From NCBI GenBank assembly GCA_964560875.1, contig CAZLMW010000005.1:38515-102514 (forward strand): 64,000 nt of DNA, in the 5' to 3' direction. The notes under the pieces were generated by a model. It searched no databases. It saw nothing but the letters and a program-made list of their open reading frames with translations, and was not told where the DNA came from. Within the stretch, counting starts at the first letter, position 1; every line of letters starts with the position of its first letter. The position numbers were made by a program, and so were the translations under genes. Below are positions 1-7,667 of the stretch, piece by piece. The stretch is from CAZLMW01 sp964560875. Its GTDB lineage: Bacteria > Myxococcota_A > UBA9042.

Positions 1-100
1 CGGTGCGCAGGTACATGATGACGCCGAGGATGGTCAGCAGGGTCGGCGTGAAGACGCCACGAAACGTCGAAAAACCGCTGCGTTCGAAGCGACCGGACAT
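1..100 (-). CDS. SLC12-like cation-chloride cotransporter / amino acid permease, N-terminal fragment
   Basis: Only the first 33 codons are in the window; the gene runs off the left edge. The translation starts MSGRFERSGFSTFRGVF and continues into TPTLLTILGVIMYLR, the conserved entry into the first membrane helix of SLC12-type (Na-K-Cl cotransporter-like) members of the APC superfamily. Members move cations with chloride, or amino acids, across the inner membrane. The start is supported by a GGGAGG Shine-Dalgarno box a few bases upstream on the minus strand. The call rests on this short motif, so the family is likely but the substrate cannot be given. Confidence 0.6.
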   Translation of the reverse strand, partial: MSGRFERSGFSTFRGVFTPTLLTILGVIMYLRT

Positions 101-346
101 CGTGGCCGCCTCCCGACGTGAGCCACTGGCAACCTAGCCGTCTGCCAACGCCGTTCAACGCGGGCTTGTCGCTCGACGCTGCGGTTCAATGGGTGACTGC
201 GCGGTTTCGGCCGCCCCCTTTAGCAGCACGGATTGGTGGCTCATTCAGTCGGCGGTTTCGGACGGCCATTAGCTAACCAGCGCGCCGCGCGGACTTTCGG
301 CCCTCCCAGCTCCGACAGATGCGCCGATGCGCAGGAGCGAGCGCCG

Positions 347-1516
347 CTACTTGTCGGCAGCGCAGGCGCCAGACTTCGAGCAAGTCCAGCCGCTGTCGCA
401 CGATCCACACGTCCCGCCACAGCCGTTGGGCCCACAGTCCTTGCCCTTGCAGTCGGGCTCACATCCGCACTTCCCCTTGATGCACGTGAGCCCCGGCGCG
501 CAGGTCCCGCACGTGCCACCGCAACCGTTTGACCCGCACGTGGCCGTGGCGCATGCCGGCACGCACGCGCAGATTCCCTGGATGCAAGTCTTGGGTGGGA
601 TACACGCGCCGCATGTGCCGCCGCAGCCGTCGTCGCCACATGTTTTGCCGGCGCATTTGGGCAAGCAGCAGGCGCCTTTGACACACGTCCCGGCCGCGCA
701 CGTCCCGCACGTGGCCCCGCAGCCATCGCTGCCGCATTGCTTGGCGGTGCACTTGGGAACGCACACGCATTTGCCGGATTTGCACGACAGCGATGGGTTG
801 CAATAGCCGCAGGCACCTCCGCAGCCGTCGGGTCCGCACGACTTGCCCGCACACGCAGGATCACACGACGACGGCGGGTCCTTGCACACGCCGGCCTTGC
901 AAACCTGGCCGCTCGCGCAGCTTCCACACGATCCGCCACAACCATCCGGACCGCACGACAGCCCACCGCAGGTCTTGGCACACGCGCAGACGCCGCTCGG
1001 GCTGCAGGACGATCCGGACGCGCACGTTCCGCACACCTGCCCGCATCCGTCTGGACCACATTGCTTCCCGGTGCAGTTGGCCTCGCAAACGCACGTTCCA
1101 TCCACACACGCCTGCGCGGCGCCACATGCGCCACATGACCCGCCGCATCCATCCGGTCCGCAGGCAGCGGTGCCGCAGCTCGCCACGCACGTCACGGCGA
1201 ACGGCACGGTATTGCTTACCACGCCCGCTGAATCGACCAGCTTCACGGCGACTGTGCCAGCCACCGCCGGGACGACGACGTCCACGCGCTGCGCTTGCCA
1301 TGCGATGATCGCGGCCGTGGCGCTTCCAAACCACACTTTGCCTTGCTGCGCCCCGAATCGAATCCCGTGGAGCGTCGTCGTGGCCGCCGGTTTGGCGGTG
1401 CTGGGCTGCACGCTGATGAGCACAGGTGCCTTGGACGCGGTGGTCGTCCCAGCCTCGCCGAAGCGGTATCGGGCGTTCGAATCGGGGAACTGCATCGGGC
1501 CCTCACGGAGCCGCAT
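347..1516 (-). CDS. IPT/TIG plus Cys-rich repeat protein, probably the severed 3' part of the upstream lipoprotein gene
   Basis: A 389-residue ORF. Residues about 30-105 resemble an IPT/TIG immunoglobulin-like fold (APVLISVQPSTAKPAATTTL onward). Eight Cys-rich units then follow, each of the form C-x3-C-x-G-K-x-C-G-x-D-G-C-G-G-x-C-G-x-C with a trailing C-x-x-G-x-C. Such disulfide-rich repeats belong outside the cytoplasm, yet this ORF has no signal peptide and starts mid-domain. It lies in the same reading frame as the lipoprotein just upstream (1529..2053), separated only by a TGA codon, so the two were probably one gene. Alternatives are a true nonsense mutation, a sequencing error, or two coupled genes. 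The repeat function is unknown; structural or ligand-binding roles are guesses. Confidence 0.65.
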   Translation of the reverse strand: MRLREGPMQFPDSNARYRFGEAGTTTASKAPVLISVQPSTAKPAATTTLHGIRFGAQQGKVWFGSATAAIIAWQAQRVDVVVPAVAGTVAVKLVDSAGVVSNTVPFAVTCVASCGTAACGPDGCGGSCGACGAAQACVDGTCVCEANCTGKQCGPDGCGQVCGTCASGSSCSPSGVCACAKTCGGLSCGPDGCGGSCGSCASGQVCKAGVCKDPPSSCDPACAGKSCGPDGCGGACGYCNPSLSCKSGKCVCVPKCTAKQCGSDGCGATCGTCAAGTCVKGACCLPKCAGKTCGDDGCGGTCGACIPPKTCIQGICACVPACATATCGSNGCGGTCGTCAPGLTCIKGKCGCEPDCKGKDCGPNGCGGTCGSCDSGWTCSKSGACAADK

Positions 1517-1528
1517 CTCGCCGGGAAT

Positions 1529-2053
1529 TCATATGCCGCCCGGCCGCGGCCATTTCAGCCAGAGTTCGATGATGGGATGCGGTGCAGCGTTGCCTGGTGA
1601 GGGCCCGAATCCGACGCCGGCAAATGCGGTCCGCTTGACCTTCTTGCCGCCGAGCATCATCGCGACGCGAGCGTCTCCGTACACCTTGACGAGCAGAGGT
1701 CCTCCGCCGTCGTCGGATTGCAGCAAGAACGGCATGAACCCGGCGGCGGGTATCGCAACCTTGTCGGCGTGTCGGTCGGCCAGCAGGTAGAGGCGGTCCC
1801 GTTTTTCGTCGACGTGGATGTACAAGCTGCCCCACGGTTCATCCGACGGTTGCGCCTGCCATTCGACACACTCGGTGACCGTGCCGAGGCCGGTGAAGGC
1901 GCCGTCGATGGTCAGCGGAATCGGGCATTGAATTGTCTCGTCATCGCCGGGCGCGGCGACACGACCGCATCCAGCCGCCACCATGAGCACGAGCGACAGG
2001 CCAACGCGCAACAAGTGAGCGAGGCGTCGGTCGGCGATCGGCAGCGGCAACAT
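1529..2053 (-). CDS. Lipoprotein, probably the N-terminal part of a split IPT/Cys-rich lipoprotein
   Basis: A 174-residue ORF with a type II signal peptide: a basic stretch (ADRRLAHLLR), a hydrophobic core (VGLSLVLMVAA) and a lipobox ending AAGC, so it should be lipid-anchored in the envelope. An in-frame GTG at 2077 would add eight residues; the ATG at 2053 gives a more usual signal peptide. The mature part is a small unrecognised domain. It stops at TGA in the middle of what reads like a continuing beta-rich domain: the next in-frame residues (after IPGE) run directly into MRLREGPMQFPDSNARYRFG of the downstream ORF. The lipobox segment is duplicated about 0.5 kb away (2470..2508). Confidence 0.65.
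   Translation of the reverse strand: MLPLPIADRRLAHLLRVGLSLVLMVAAGCGRVAAPGDDETIQCPIPLTIDGAFTGLGTVTECVEWQAQPSDEPWGSLYIHVDEKRDRLYLLADRHADKVAIPAAGFMPFLLQSDDGGGPLLVKVYGDARVAMMLGGKKVKRTAFAGVGFGPSPGNAAPHPIIELWLKWPRPGGI
1946..1984. repeat. 39-bp direct repeat, copy 1 (lipobox region)
   Basis: A 39-base segment that recurs at 2470..2508 with a single A/G difference. In this copy it is coding on the minus strand and gives MVAAGCGRVAAPG, the lipobox of the lipoprotein. The second copy encodes the same peptide on the minus strand but has no intact gene around it. Confidence 0.85.
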
Positions 2054-2396
2054 CGTCGCAGTGTACCCCACAATCACCGGCTGCCCGGCACGGTCAATGC
2101 GCGCCGGACCGGCATCTGGTTGCGGGTTGTGGTGCCGTCGTTGCGCTGTTCAGCGGACGGGGGCCTCTTTGGCCCGGAAGACGCCAGGCAAACCTGTGTC
2201 CCGTCAACTGGTCAGCGATTTCGGACTTGGGTTCACGCTACCGCAAGCCGTTGCACAGCCGACCGTGCCAAAACCGTGCACCCGGACCGTCCGCGGGGGC
2301 ATTTTTCAAGGCCATATGCCCCTGCGTGGCTCGTAGAGGCCACTGGAGCGGTTTTGATAGGGGGGTGCGGCATCAATACCTTCGAGCGGCGATCGG

Positions 2397-2418
2397 CCCG
2401 TAGAGACGGTTCTACGGG
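2397..2418. repeat. Perfect 8-bp hairpin
   Basis: CCCGTAGA pairs with TCTACGGG around a six-base loop. There is no T-run after it on either strand, so it is not a standard intrinsic terminator. It may be a regulatory or residual mobile-element palindrome. Confidence 0.5.
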
Positions 2419-2469
2419 CAAACGGCCAACCGTCGCGCCTCGGCGACTTCTCGCTCTGGGAGCTCCTGC

Positions 2470-2508
2470 GCCGGGCGCGGCGACGCGACCGCATCCAGCC
2501 GCCACCAT
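2470..2508. repeat. 39-bp direct repeat, copy 2 (orphan lipobox fragment)
   Basis: 38 of 39 bases match 1946..1984. Read on the minus strand it again gives MVAAGCGRVAAPG, but the frame then runs into sequence with no family resemblance. It looks like a duplicated gene fragment rather than a second functional lipoprotein. Confidence 0.85.
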
Positions 2509-2542
2509 TGCTTCGGCGGCGGTTTTTCGAGACGTTGGTGCC

Positions 2543-3136
2543 GTGGACGCCGAGCGACTCTACGTGCAGCCCGATGTGTACGGGCATGCCTACGACCTCT
2601 TCCTGCATCCGCTCGACGGTGGGCAAGCGGCGTTGGCGGCGATCCTCGGCGCGCTGGGGACCCATCCGGCGTTTGGCGACTGGTACGTCGGCTCCGACCA
2701 CGGCTGGCGGCTGACCACACCCAAGCTCGCAGTCGAAGCCGAGGTGCTCCAGCTGGTCGCGGCATCCAAGACCATCGGATCGGTGGCGAACCTCGGCGGC
2801 AACCGACGCCTGGCTTTCTTCGCCATCGTCTTCTTGCAGCCGCCGGTGTCGATCAACCTGTGGACGAAGATGTCCGAGGTGGTGGGCGCCTTTGGTTTGC
2901 GCGACGACGACGACGACGACGACGCTCCGACGACACCATGGCGCCGCGTGATGGACAGCTTCTACCGCGACCTCGCCGAGCGTGCGCACGCCGCCTCGCC
3001 GCTGCACGGCGCGTTGATCGGGCCCGAGGTCGAAAACGAGCTGGATTGGACGGCGCCGCTGCCCGAAGACCGCTGGGAAGGCACGCTCATCGCCATGGCC
3101 GATGGGTTGCACTGGCATCCCGCGACGCGCTGGTAG
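2543..3136 (+). CDS. Hypothetical protein with a poly-Asp stretch
   Basis: The last 197 codons of a longer open frame have the composition of a real globular protein: YVQPDVYGHAYDLFLHP, then GDWYVGSDHGWRLTTPK and later FYRDLAERAHAASPLHGAL. Upstream of about 2540 the same frame is Arg/Ala-rich noise, so I take GTG at 2543 as the nearest plausible start. No clear Shine-Dalgarno sequence precedes it, and the true 5' end may have been lost in the rearranged region upstream. There is no signal peptide and no membrane segment. Residues about 120-126 are seven consecutive aspartates encoded by GAC repeats. I do not recognise the family; a cytoplasmic role is most likely. Confidence 0.55.
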   Translation: MDAERLYVQPDVYGHAYDLFLHPLDGGQAALAAILGALGTHPAFGDWYVGSDHGWRLTTPKLAVEAEVLQLVAASKTIGSVANLGGNRRLAFFAIVFLQPPVSINLWTKMSEVVGAFGLRDDDDDDDAPTTPWRRVMDSFYRDLAERAHAASPLHGALIGPEVENELDWTAPLPEDRWEGTLIAMADGLHWHPATRW

Positions 3137-3619
3137 CAAGGTGAGGGGACCGTATTGCCGCGAATCGGGTCTGCCGCGGCCGAGGGCGGAGAGCCTTGGG
3201 CTCGCTTTGGGCGATGGCGCCCGAGCACGCCGCTAACGCGTCGTGCCGGTTGGTTCGGATACGGCGTCGGCGGCCGCGGCCGATGGCGGACTCGGAAATG
3301 GCGGACGTCGGATTCTCGGAGCTCGGACGGCGGGAAAGCGCCGCAGATTCCGGCCGCCGCGTCTGCTTTGCAGCCCCGCCTTTACTGCTTGTCGGCGCGG
3401 ACGAGATTGGCTGGATTCAACGGCTCGCCCATCCGGGCGGCCGCGCAGCGGTATTGGGTGCAGCCTTTCTGCGCGAAACAGATTCGCCGTCGTTTCGCCT
3501 CTTGGCGCCGCACGAACGGCAACAGTCCGCGCTGGGAAACCAGCGATTCTCGTCGCAAAGAAGCGCATCGATAGTGGGTTGTAGAGCGGTGCTCGCGAGA
3601 TTGAGCGATCGCTGCGGTC
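3137..3619. other. Gene-poor intergenic region
   Basis: 483 bases between convergent genes. Several open frames cross it on both strands, but all are Arg/Ala/Pro-rich, mutually overlapping and without start signals or recognisable motifs. A minus-strand stretch ending at about 3379 contains a Cys-bearing segment (RRRICFAQKGCTQYRC) that could be a decayed small gene; I cannot support it further. Confidence 0.4.
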
Positions 3620-4297
3620 TCATCGAATGGCGGTCACCGACCAGCCGCCGCGCTCCATCCTGTAGGCCTTGCGCCCGGTCAATAACCCACCGACGACCGC
3701 GCCGATCAGAGCGCCTCCGCCAATTGCGAGTGGCGCCACCCAGTCGTCGGTAGGTTCGCAGAACCGGTCGGGCGAACATGCCTGCAAACGGGCAATGTCG
3801 GCGACGATCGCGGCGATCGCCCCTATTCCTGCGCCAACGCCACTGCCGATACCCACCAGGCTGCGCGGCGCGAGGTCGAGCTGCCGGAGCTTGTCGGGCG
3901 GGATGCGCCACGGGCTCGCATCGGCGCGGTTTCTGCACACGTAGACCGAGCCATCCGCCGCGTGACCACAGGCGATAACGGGACGTCCGTCGAAGTGAAA
4001 ACCACCAACCGAAGGCGCGGCGCTCACGATGATGCGGGTGCCCTTGGGGATCACCACGTGAGTGGGGCCTTTCTCTTCGAAACGGTCCGGGAATTGGTCG
4101 AGCGGAACGGGCTTGGCGACGGGCCGCACGATGACGATCGCGTCCCGCGCGTCGGCCGGTGTCTTGTTGCTCATCGTGTAGCGGTGAATGGTACAGCCCG
4201 AGGCGACGGCCAGCAGGGCCACGCCGACAAGCCCCGACACGAGGAGCCGACGAATCGACCGCGAACAAGCGGACGTCTTGGAGTGGTCGCCACGCAT
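3620..4297 (-). CDS. Lipoprotein with Gly-zipper-like hydrophobic segments
   Basis: 225 residues from the ATG at 4297; an in-frame ATG at 4315 is an alternative. The signal peptide (RRLLVSGLVGVALLAVASGC) ends in a lipobox, so the protein should be an envelope lipoprotein. The middle part has two Cys (IACGHAADGSVYVC). The C-terminal third carries two glycine-rich hydrophobic stretches, LVGIGSGVGAGIGAIAAIVA and PLAIGGGALIGAVVGGLLTG, which resemble glycine-zipper membrane segments of small envelope proteins. A basic tail follows. The role is unknown; membrane insertion or oligomerisation is inferred from the glycine spacing only. Confidence 0.7.
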   Translation of the reverse strand: MRGDHSKTSACSRSIRRLLVSGLVGVALLAVASGCTIHRYTMSNKTPADARDAIVIVRPVAKPVPLDQFPDRFEEKGPTHVVIPKGTRIIVSAAPSVGGFHFDGRPVIACGHAADGSVYVCRNRADASPWRIPPDKLRQLDLAPRSLVGIGSGVGAGIGAIAAIVADIARLQACSPDRFCEPTDDWVAPLAIGGGALIGAVVGGLLTGRKAYRMERGGWSVTAIR

Positions 4298-4440
4298 CCT
4301 GCCCGCCCTTCTCATAACGCACGCGCCCTGCCGCGCTGTGTTCGGCGTCCTGCGCCCCTTCGCCGCTTTGATGTGACGCTGCCACACCGGCAGCGTCGAA
4401 AGACCACATGACTTGAACATCGAACGGCATGCCTCCGCGC

Positions 4441-4461
4441 TTTGATGAGAAGACCGGGCTA
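4441..4461. repeat. 21-bp dispersed repeat, copy 1
   Basis: TTTGATGAG followed by AAGACCGGGCTA. The same sequence with one change (G to C at the ninth base) occurs at 23534..23554. Both copies sit at the extreme 3' end of a gene and overlap its stop codon region, but on opposite strands relative to that gene. Confidence 0.6.
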
Positions 4462-5781
4462 GAAGCGCCAGAAGAAGCCGAGAATGAGCGGCTGGATGTG
4501 CAACTGCAGCCGGAACGTGCGGGTCGCGGCGAACATGAATCCAACGTCCGCGCCGGCCCCGGTGTCGCCGGTCAGGTAGTTGTAGGCGTCGGGGTCATAC
4601 CAAGCGACCAGCATCAGCTTCACGCGCGGGGTGAGGTCCATGTCCATGCCCGCCCAGATGCGCCACGGCAGCTGTTCGGTGACCTTGTTCTCTTGGACCA
4701 CGAGTTGGTTGGTGCCGACCTGGCCGCCGGCCGTGAGCCCGAGACGACCGCCCGTTCGTTGCGCAAGCGACACGGTTTGCACGAGGTAGAGCTGTGTCTG
4801 CCAGCCAAACTCCGGCTTGTAGTTAAGCTTCGAGCAGTCGCTGGGGTCGGGCAGGTTGCAGCGTTTTGTCGACCCGAAAAATGACGTCAGCGTGTCGCTG
4901 TAGAACTCCATGTCGCTGTGTTCGGCGCCGGGCCGCAGGGTGGTTTTCGTCGTGGTGCCCGAGCGACTGTCGGTGCGGGTCCAGCCATTGAGCGTCTTGT
5001 AGTTGAGGCGCAGACCGACCGTGGTGAGCACGTCGCGCTCGGCCGTCCGGTTGGCGAAGATGTTGAACTTCAGCTCGATATTGGGGTTGGCAGAACCCGC
5101 TGTATTGAGTCCGAGCAGCTGCACGACGTTGATCGACGCCAGCATCCAATCGGTGAATCCATACGCGAACGAGAGGCCGCTGATGTACCGGTCCCCCGCG
5201 TTGAACGTGTACGCCGTCGGATCGAAGAAGAGGTCGACGGGCGGCTCGATGGCGTGGCTGAACTTGCCGCTGGCCTGGTCGCCGCCAATCGGGCGTCCGG
5301 TCGGGTCGAGCGTGGTTGTGTCGAACGCCCGCACCTGCGACTTGAGCACGTCGAGCCGCCCCATCGCGCTCCTGATGAAGAAATGGGTCTTGGTCTGGTG
5401 CAGCAGGAGCCCGGTCACCGTGTTGCCGTCGGTCGTCTTGAGGCGGATACGGGTCTGCAGCAGGCGATTCTTGGCGATGCGCACCCGACCCATCGAAGTC
5501 TGCACCTGGTAGGACGCGGTCGACTCGCCGGTGATCTTCCCCGTGACGCTGGTGCCGTCGACCATCCGGAAGGTGCGCGTGATGCCGTCTTTGACCGGCC
5601 GCATCGGGCCGTCGACGGTCTTGCCGTATGCCGACGCCGACGCCGGCGGCGAGTCGACCCGCGTGGGCATGGGCGGTCGTCGGGTCGGATCCTGGCCGTG
5701 GCCGATGGACGGCGCGAGAAAGAGCGTGATCGTGATCAGCGCCGTCGTCAGCGCTGGCTCCCGCGTGGTTGGGTCCGTCAT
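4459..5781 (-). CDS. Outer-membrane beta-barrel protein
   Basis: 440 residues with a Sec signal peptide (ALTTALITITLFLAPSIGHG, cleavage near GHGQ). Residues about 50-160 form a small beta-rich domain, with a repeated pattern of basic and threonine-rich strands (GTSVTGKITGESTASYQVQT, then GNTVTGLLLHQTKTHFFIR). The remainder shows alternating hydrophobic strands typical of a barrel, and the protein ends FFWRF, with the C-terminal Phe expected for BAM recognition. It is the last gene of a minus-strand operon (7459 to 4459), 18 bp after the preceding lipoprotein gene. The transported or sensed substrate is unknown. Confidence 0.7.
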   Translation of the reverse strand: MTDPTTREPALTTALITITLFLAPSIGHGQDPTRRPPMPTRVDSPPASASAYGKTVDGPMRPVKDGITRTFRMVDGTSVTGKITGESTASYQVQTSMGRVRIAKNRLLQTRIRLKTTDGNTVTGLLLHQTKTHFFIRSAMGRLDVLKSQVRAFDTTTLDPTGRPIGGDQASGKFSHAIEPPVDLFFDPTAYTFNAGDRYISGLSFAYGFTDWMLASINVVQLLGLNTAGSANPNIELKFNIFANRTAERDVLTTVGLRLNYKTLNGWTRTDSRSGTTTKTTLRPGAEHSDMEFYSDTLTSFFGSTKRCNLPDPSDCSKLNYKPEFGWQTQLYLVQTVSLAQRTGGRLGLTAGGQVGTNQLVVQENKVTEQLPWRIWAGMDMDLTPRVKLMLVAWYDPDAYNYLTGDTGAGADVGFMFAATRTFRLQLHIQPLILGFFWRF

Positions 5782-5799
5782 GGCGTCCTCCTCGGTGCG

Positions 5800-6957
5800 C
5801 TACAGCACGACGTAGGCGTCTTCGAGCAGCACATAGAGCCGCTCGAACGACCACGTGCGGCCGCCGCGGGTGATCGTCCCGCTCGCCTCGCCGTAGTACT
5901 GGTTGAAATCCCGCTCGAAGAGCCACAGCTCTGCGGACTTGTTGCGGCGATGGAACATCCGGTCGCGGCCCTTGGGCGGCTTCACCGTCATGTCGAGCCC
6001 GTCGTCGCCCGGTTTGCTGCCCGTATGGACCCGCCACGGCGACGTGGTCCGCGTGGACGCGTCGTTCAGCCTGTAGTCGAAGTGCAGCTGCGGGACCTTG
6101 AAGATCTGGCCGTCGACCCACAGCGCGAACGCCTTGGCGTCGACGAACGGCTTGGTGCGCTCCTTGTCGACGGAGCCCTGCAGCGCGATTGTCGCCGTCG
6201 CACCGTTCGCGAGGTCGGTCGCCACGCCCGCCATCGCGACGTAGTTCCAGTTCATGGTGGTGCGCTTGTGGCCGATGGTCCGGTCGTAGAGGCCGAGCGA
6301 ACCGGGGGCCAGGGTGTGCTTGGTGCCGTCGAGGGTCAGCGCGCCTTCGTCCAGGCGAATATTTCCCCAGAAGATGAGATCGCCGTAGCCCGCTTGGTAC
6401 GCCGTGGTCTGGATCAGCGGACGGTCGAAGATCTCGGTGGCGCGGCCGACGATGTCGATGCCGTCGGTCTTCAGTTCGAAAGTGAGCACGCCGTCTTTGA
6501 GCGCGATGGATGAGCCGGTGTCCGAGTCGGTGAAGGAAGTCGCGGCGTCGTCGCCGGAGATCTGGTCGCCAAACGTGTAGACGATGTCTTCTTCGTAGAA
6601 CTCGCCGGTCGTCTTGTCCGAAACAGCGATGGCGAGGTTGCCAGCGATGTCGGTGACGACCAGCTGCGCGACGACGTAGTACTTCGGGTCATCGATGTTG
6701 AAGTGCAGCCAGGTCTTGAACGTGTAGGCCTCACCGGTGGCGTCACCCGCGTTGAACTTACCGTCGAATTTCGACCACCAGCCCGGCACATAGTTGCCGT
6801 TACCGTCGACCATGCGCGGCGGTCCATCGCGCATCTCCAGGTACTTGCCAGCGCTCGCGTCGACGCGGTCGGGGATGTCGATGCAGGCGCTCGTTGAACA
6901 GAGGGCCAAGACCGAGACGACGATGGCGATGGGACGCAGGCGTGTTTCAAAGCGCAT
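5800..6957 (-). CDS. Lipoprotein distantly resembling DUF2804
   Basis: 385 residues from MRFETRLRPIAIVV; an upstream in-frame start lacks a signal peptide. The lipobox STSAC follows a hydrophobic core. The body is rich in aromatic beta-strands: FKTWLHFNIDDPKYYVVAQL, then VVTDIAGNLAIAVSDKTTG, MNWNYVAMAG, and a C-terminal YYGEASGTITRGGRTWSFE. This order of Trp/Tyr-rich strands and the final GxxxG-W-x-F segment resemble DUF2804 proteins, whose function is not established; the match is by eye and distant. Its start overlaps the end of the upstream small barrel gene by 11 bp, so the two are translationally linked. Confidence 0.6.
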   Translation of the reverse strand: MRFETRLRPIAIVVSVLALCSTSACIDIPDRVDASAGKYLEMRDGPPRMVDGNGNYVPGWWSKFDGKFNAGDATGEAYTFKTWLHFNIDDPKYYVVAQLVVTDIAGNLAIAVSDKTTGEFYEEDIVYTFGDQISGDDAATSFTDSDTGSSIALKDGVLTFELKTDGIDIVGRATEIFDRPLIQTTAYQAGYGDLIFWGNIRLDEGALTLDGTKHTLAPGSLGLYDRTIGHKRTTMNWNYVAMAGVATDLANGATATIALQGSVDKERTKPFVDAKAFALWVDGQIFKVPQLHFDYRLNDASTRTTSPWRVHTGSKPGDDGLDMTVKPPKGRDRMFHRRNKSAELWLFERDFNQYYGEASGTITRGGRTWSFERLYVLLEDAYVVL

Positions 6958-7459
6958 AGCCGATTCCGATGCGGGGGTTGATGCCGATGGCGAAGAGGCT
7001 GCCCATGCCATCGACCGCCACCTCGGCGACCAATCGGCCGAACCTCTTGCGCACGCCGAGGCCTACGAAACCGATGGGCAGGACCGGCGCGACGTCGGCC
7101 GCGTACACGCCCAGCGCGATGCCGCCGAACGGCTCCACGGGCAGGTCACCGATGGCATATGACCAGCCGACGCGACCACCGACGAGGGCCGCCGATGTGT
7201 CCGTGGGCATGAAGTGCAGCCACTCCACCTGCGCGACGAACGCGTGGTCGCCGCCGCTCCTGCGCCACTGCAGCGCCAGGTCTGCGGCCGGGACGGACAG
7301 GCCGTTGTAGACATGGCGCATCTGCGCGGCGCCGGCCTGCAAGCTGACGACGTTTTCGGCCTCACTGGCGAACGCTGCGCCCGAAACGAGCGTCGCCAGG
7401 AGCAGGGAGAGTCCAGCCGCACGAAGCGATGCACAGCCTTGTCGGTGAAGTTGACGCAT
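6947..7459 (-). CDS. Small outer-membrane-like beta-barrel protein
   Basis: 170 residues from MRQLHRQGC; the longer frame adds a non-signal leader. The signal peptide SLLLATLVSGAAFA is followed by SEAEN. The mature protein has short alternating strands (EVEWLHFMPT-type segments, LVGGRVGWSYAIG, LPIGFVGLGVRKRFGRL, GINPRIGIGYAL) like small OmpW/OMP-beta-barrel family proteins. It is the first gene of the operon with the DUF2804-like lipoprotein and the large barrel, which suggests a joint envelope function. Family assignment is by pattern only. Confidence 0.65.
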   Translation of the reverse strand: MRQLHRQGCASLRAAGLSLLLATLVSGAAFASEAENVVSLQAGAAQMRHVYNGLSVPAADLALQWRRSGGDHAFVAQVEWLHFMPTDTSAALVGGRVGWSYAIGDLPVEPFGGIALGVYAADVAPVLPIGFVGLGVRKRFGRLVAEVAVDGMGSLFAIGINPRIGIGYAL

Positions 7460-7623
7460 AACGGTCCACTGCAAGTTCGTTGGTGCAGCGGAGGAATGCG
7501 AAGCTCGTACCAGCACCGTCTAGCGACCGAGAAAACCCCTTGTTTCCATGTCTTTATGGGGTACTGGTGGCGCACGGCCTGACGAGCGAAGGAGCGCTCA
7601 TCGGCCATGCAAACACCCACAAA

Positions 7624-7648
7624 TGGGGCACTGTCCCGCTAGTGTGAC
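7624..7648. repeat. REP-like palindromic fragment
   Basis: Contains GGGGCACTGTCCC followed by GCTAGTGTGAC. The element at 13715..13750 shares GGGGCA, TGTCCCGC and GTGAC in the same order. Intergenic position and palindromic core suggest a dispersed REP-type element. Confidence 0.4.
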
Positions 7649-7667
7649 GCTCGCCGGCGCGACGGAC

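Larger units (their letters stand above)
2078..2542. other. Intergenic region with duplicated lipobox and hairpins
   Basis: No convincing gene was found in these 465 bases. The region holds the second copy of the 39-bp lipobox repeat (2470..2508). A perfect 8-bp hairpin lies at 2397..2418 (CCCGTAGA, loop GACGGT, TCTACGGG). A looser inverted repeat lies near 2294..2322 (GGGGCAT / ATGCCCC). The mix of a gene-end duplication with inverted repeats suggests past rearrangement. No promoter could be assigned. Confidence 0.5.

Noticed and set aside
241..1334. Several long ORFs on both strands across the Cys-rich gene
   Set aside because: They are shadows of the 347..1516 coding frame: Arg/Ala/Cys-rich, with no start signals and no motifs.
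1718..2542. 5' two thirds of a long plus-strand frame reaching 3136
   Set aside because: It is antisense to the lipoprotein gene at first and has no family-like sequence until about 2540; only the end was annotated.
4918..6513. 531-codon plus-strand ORF
   Set aside because: It lies opposite two well-supported envelope genes; its composition is typical of an antisense frame in GC-rich DNA.
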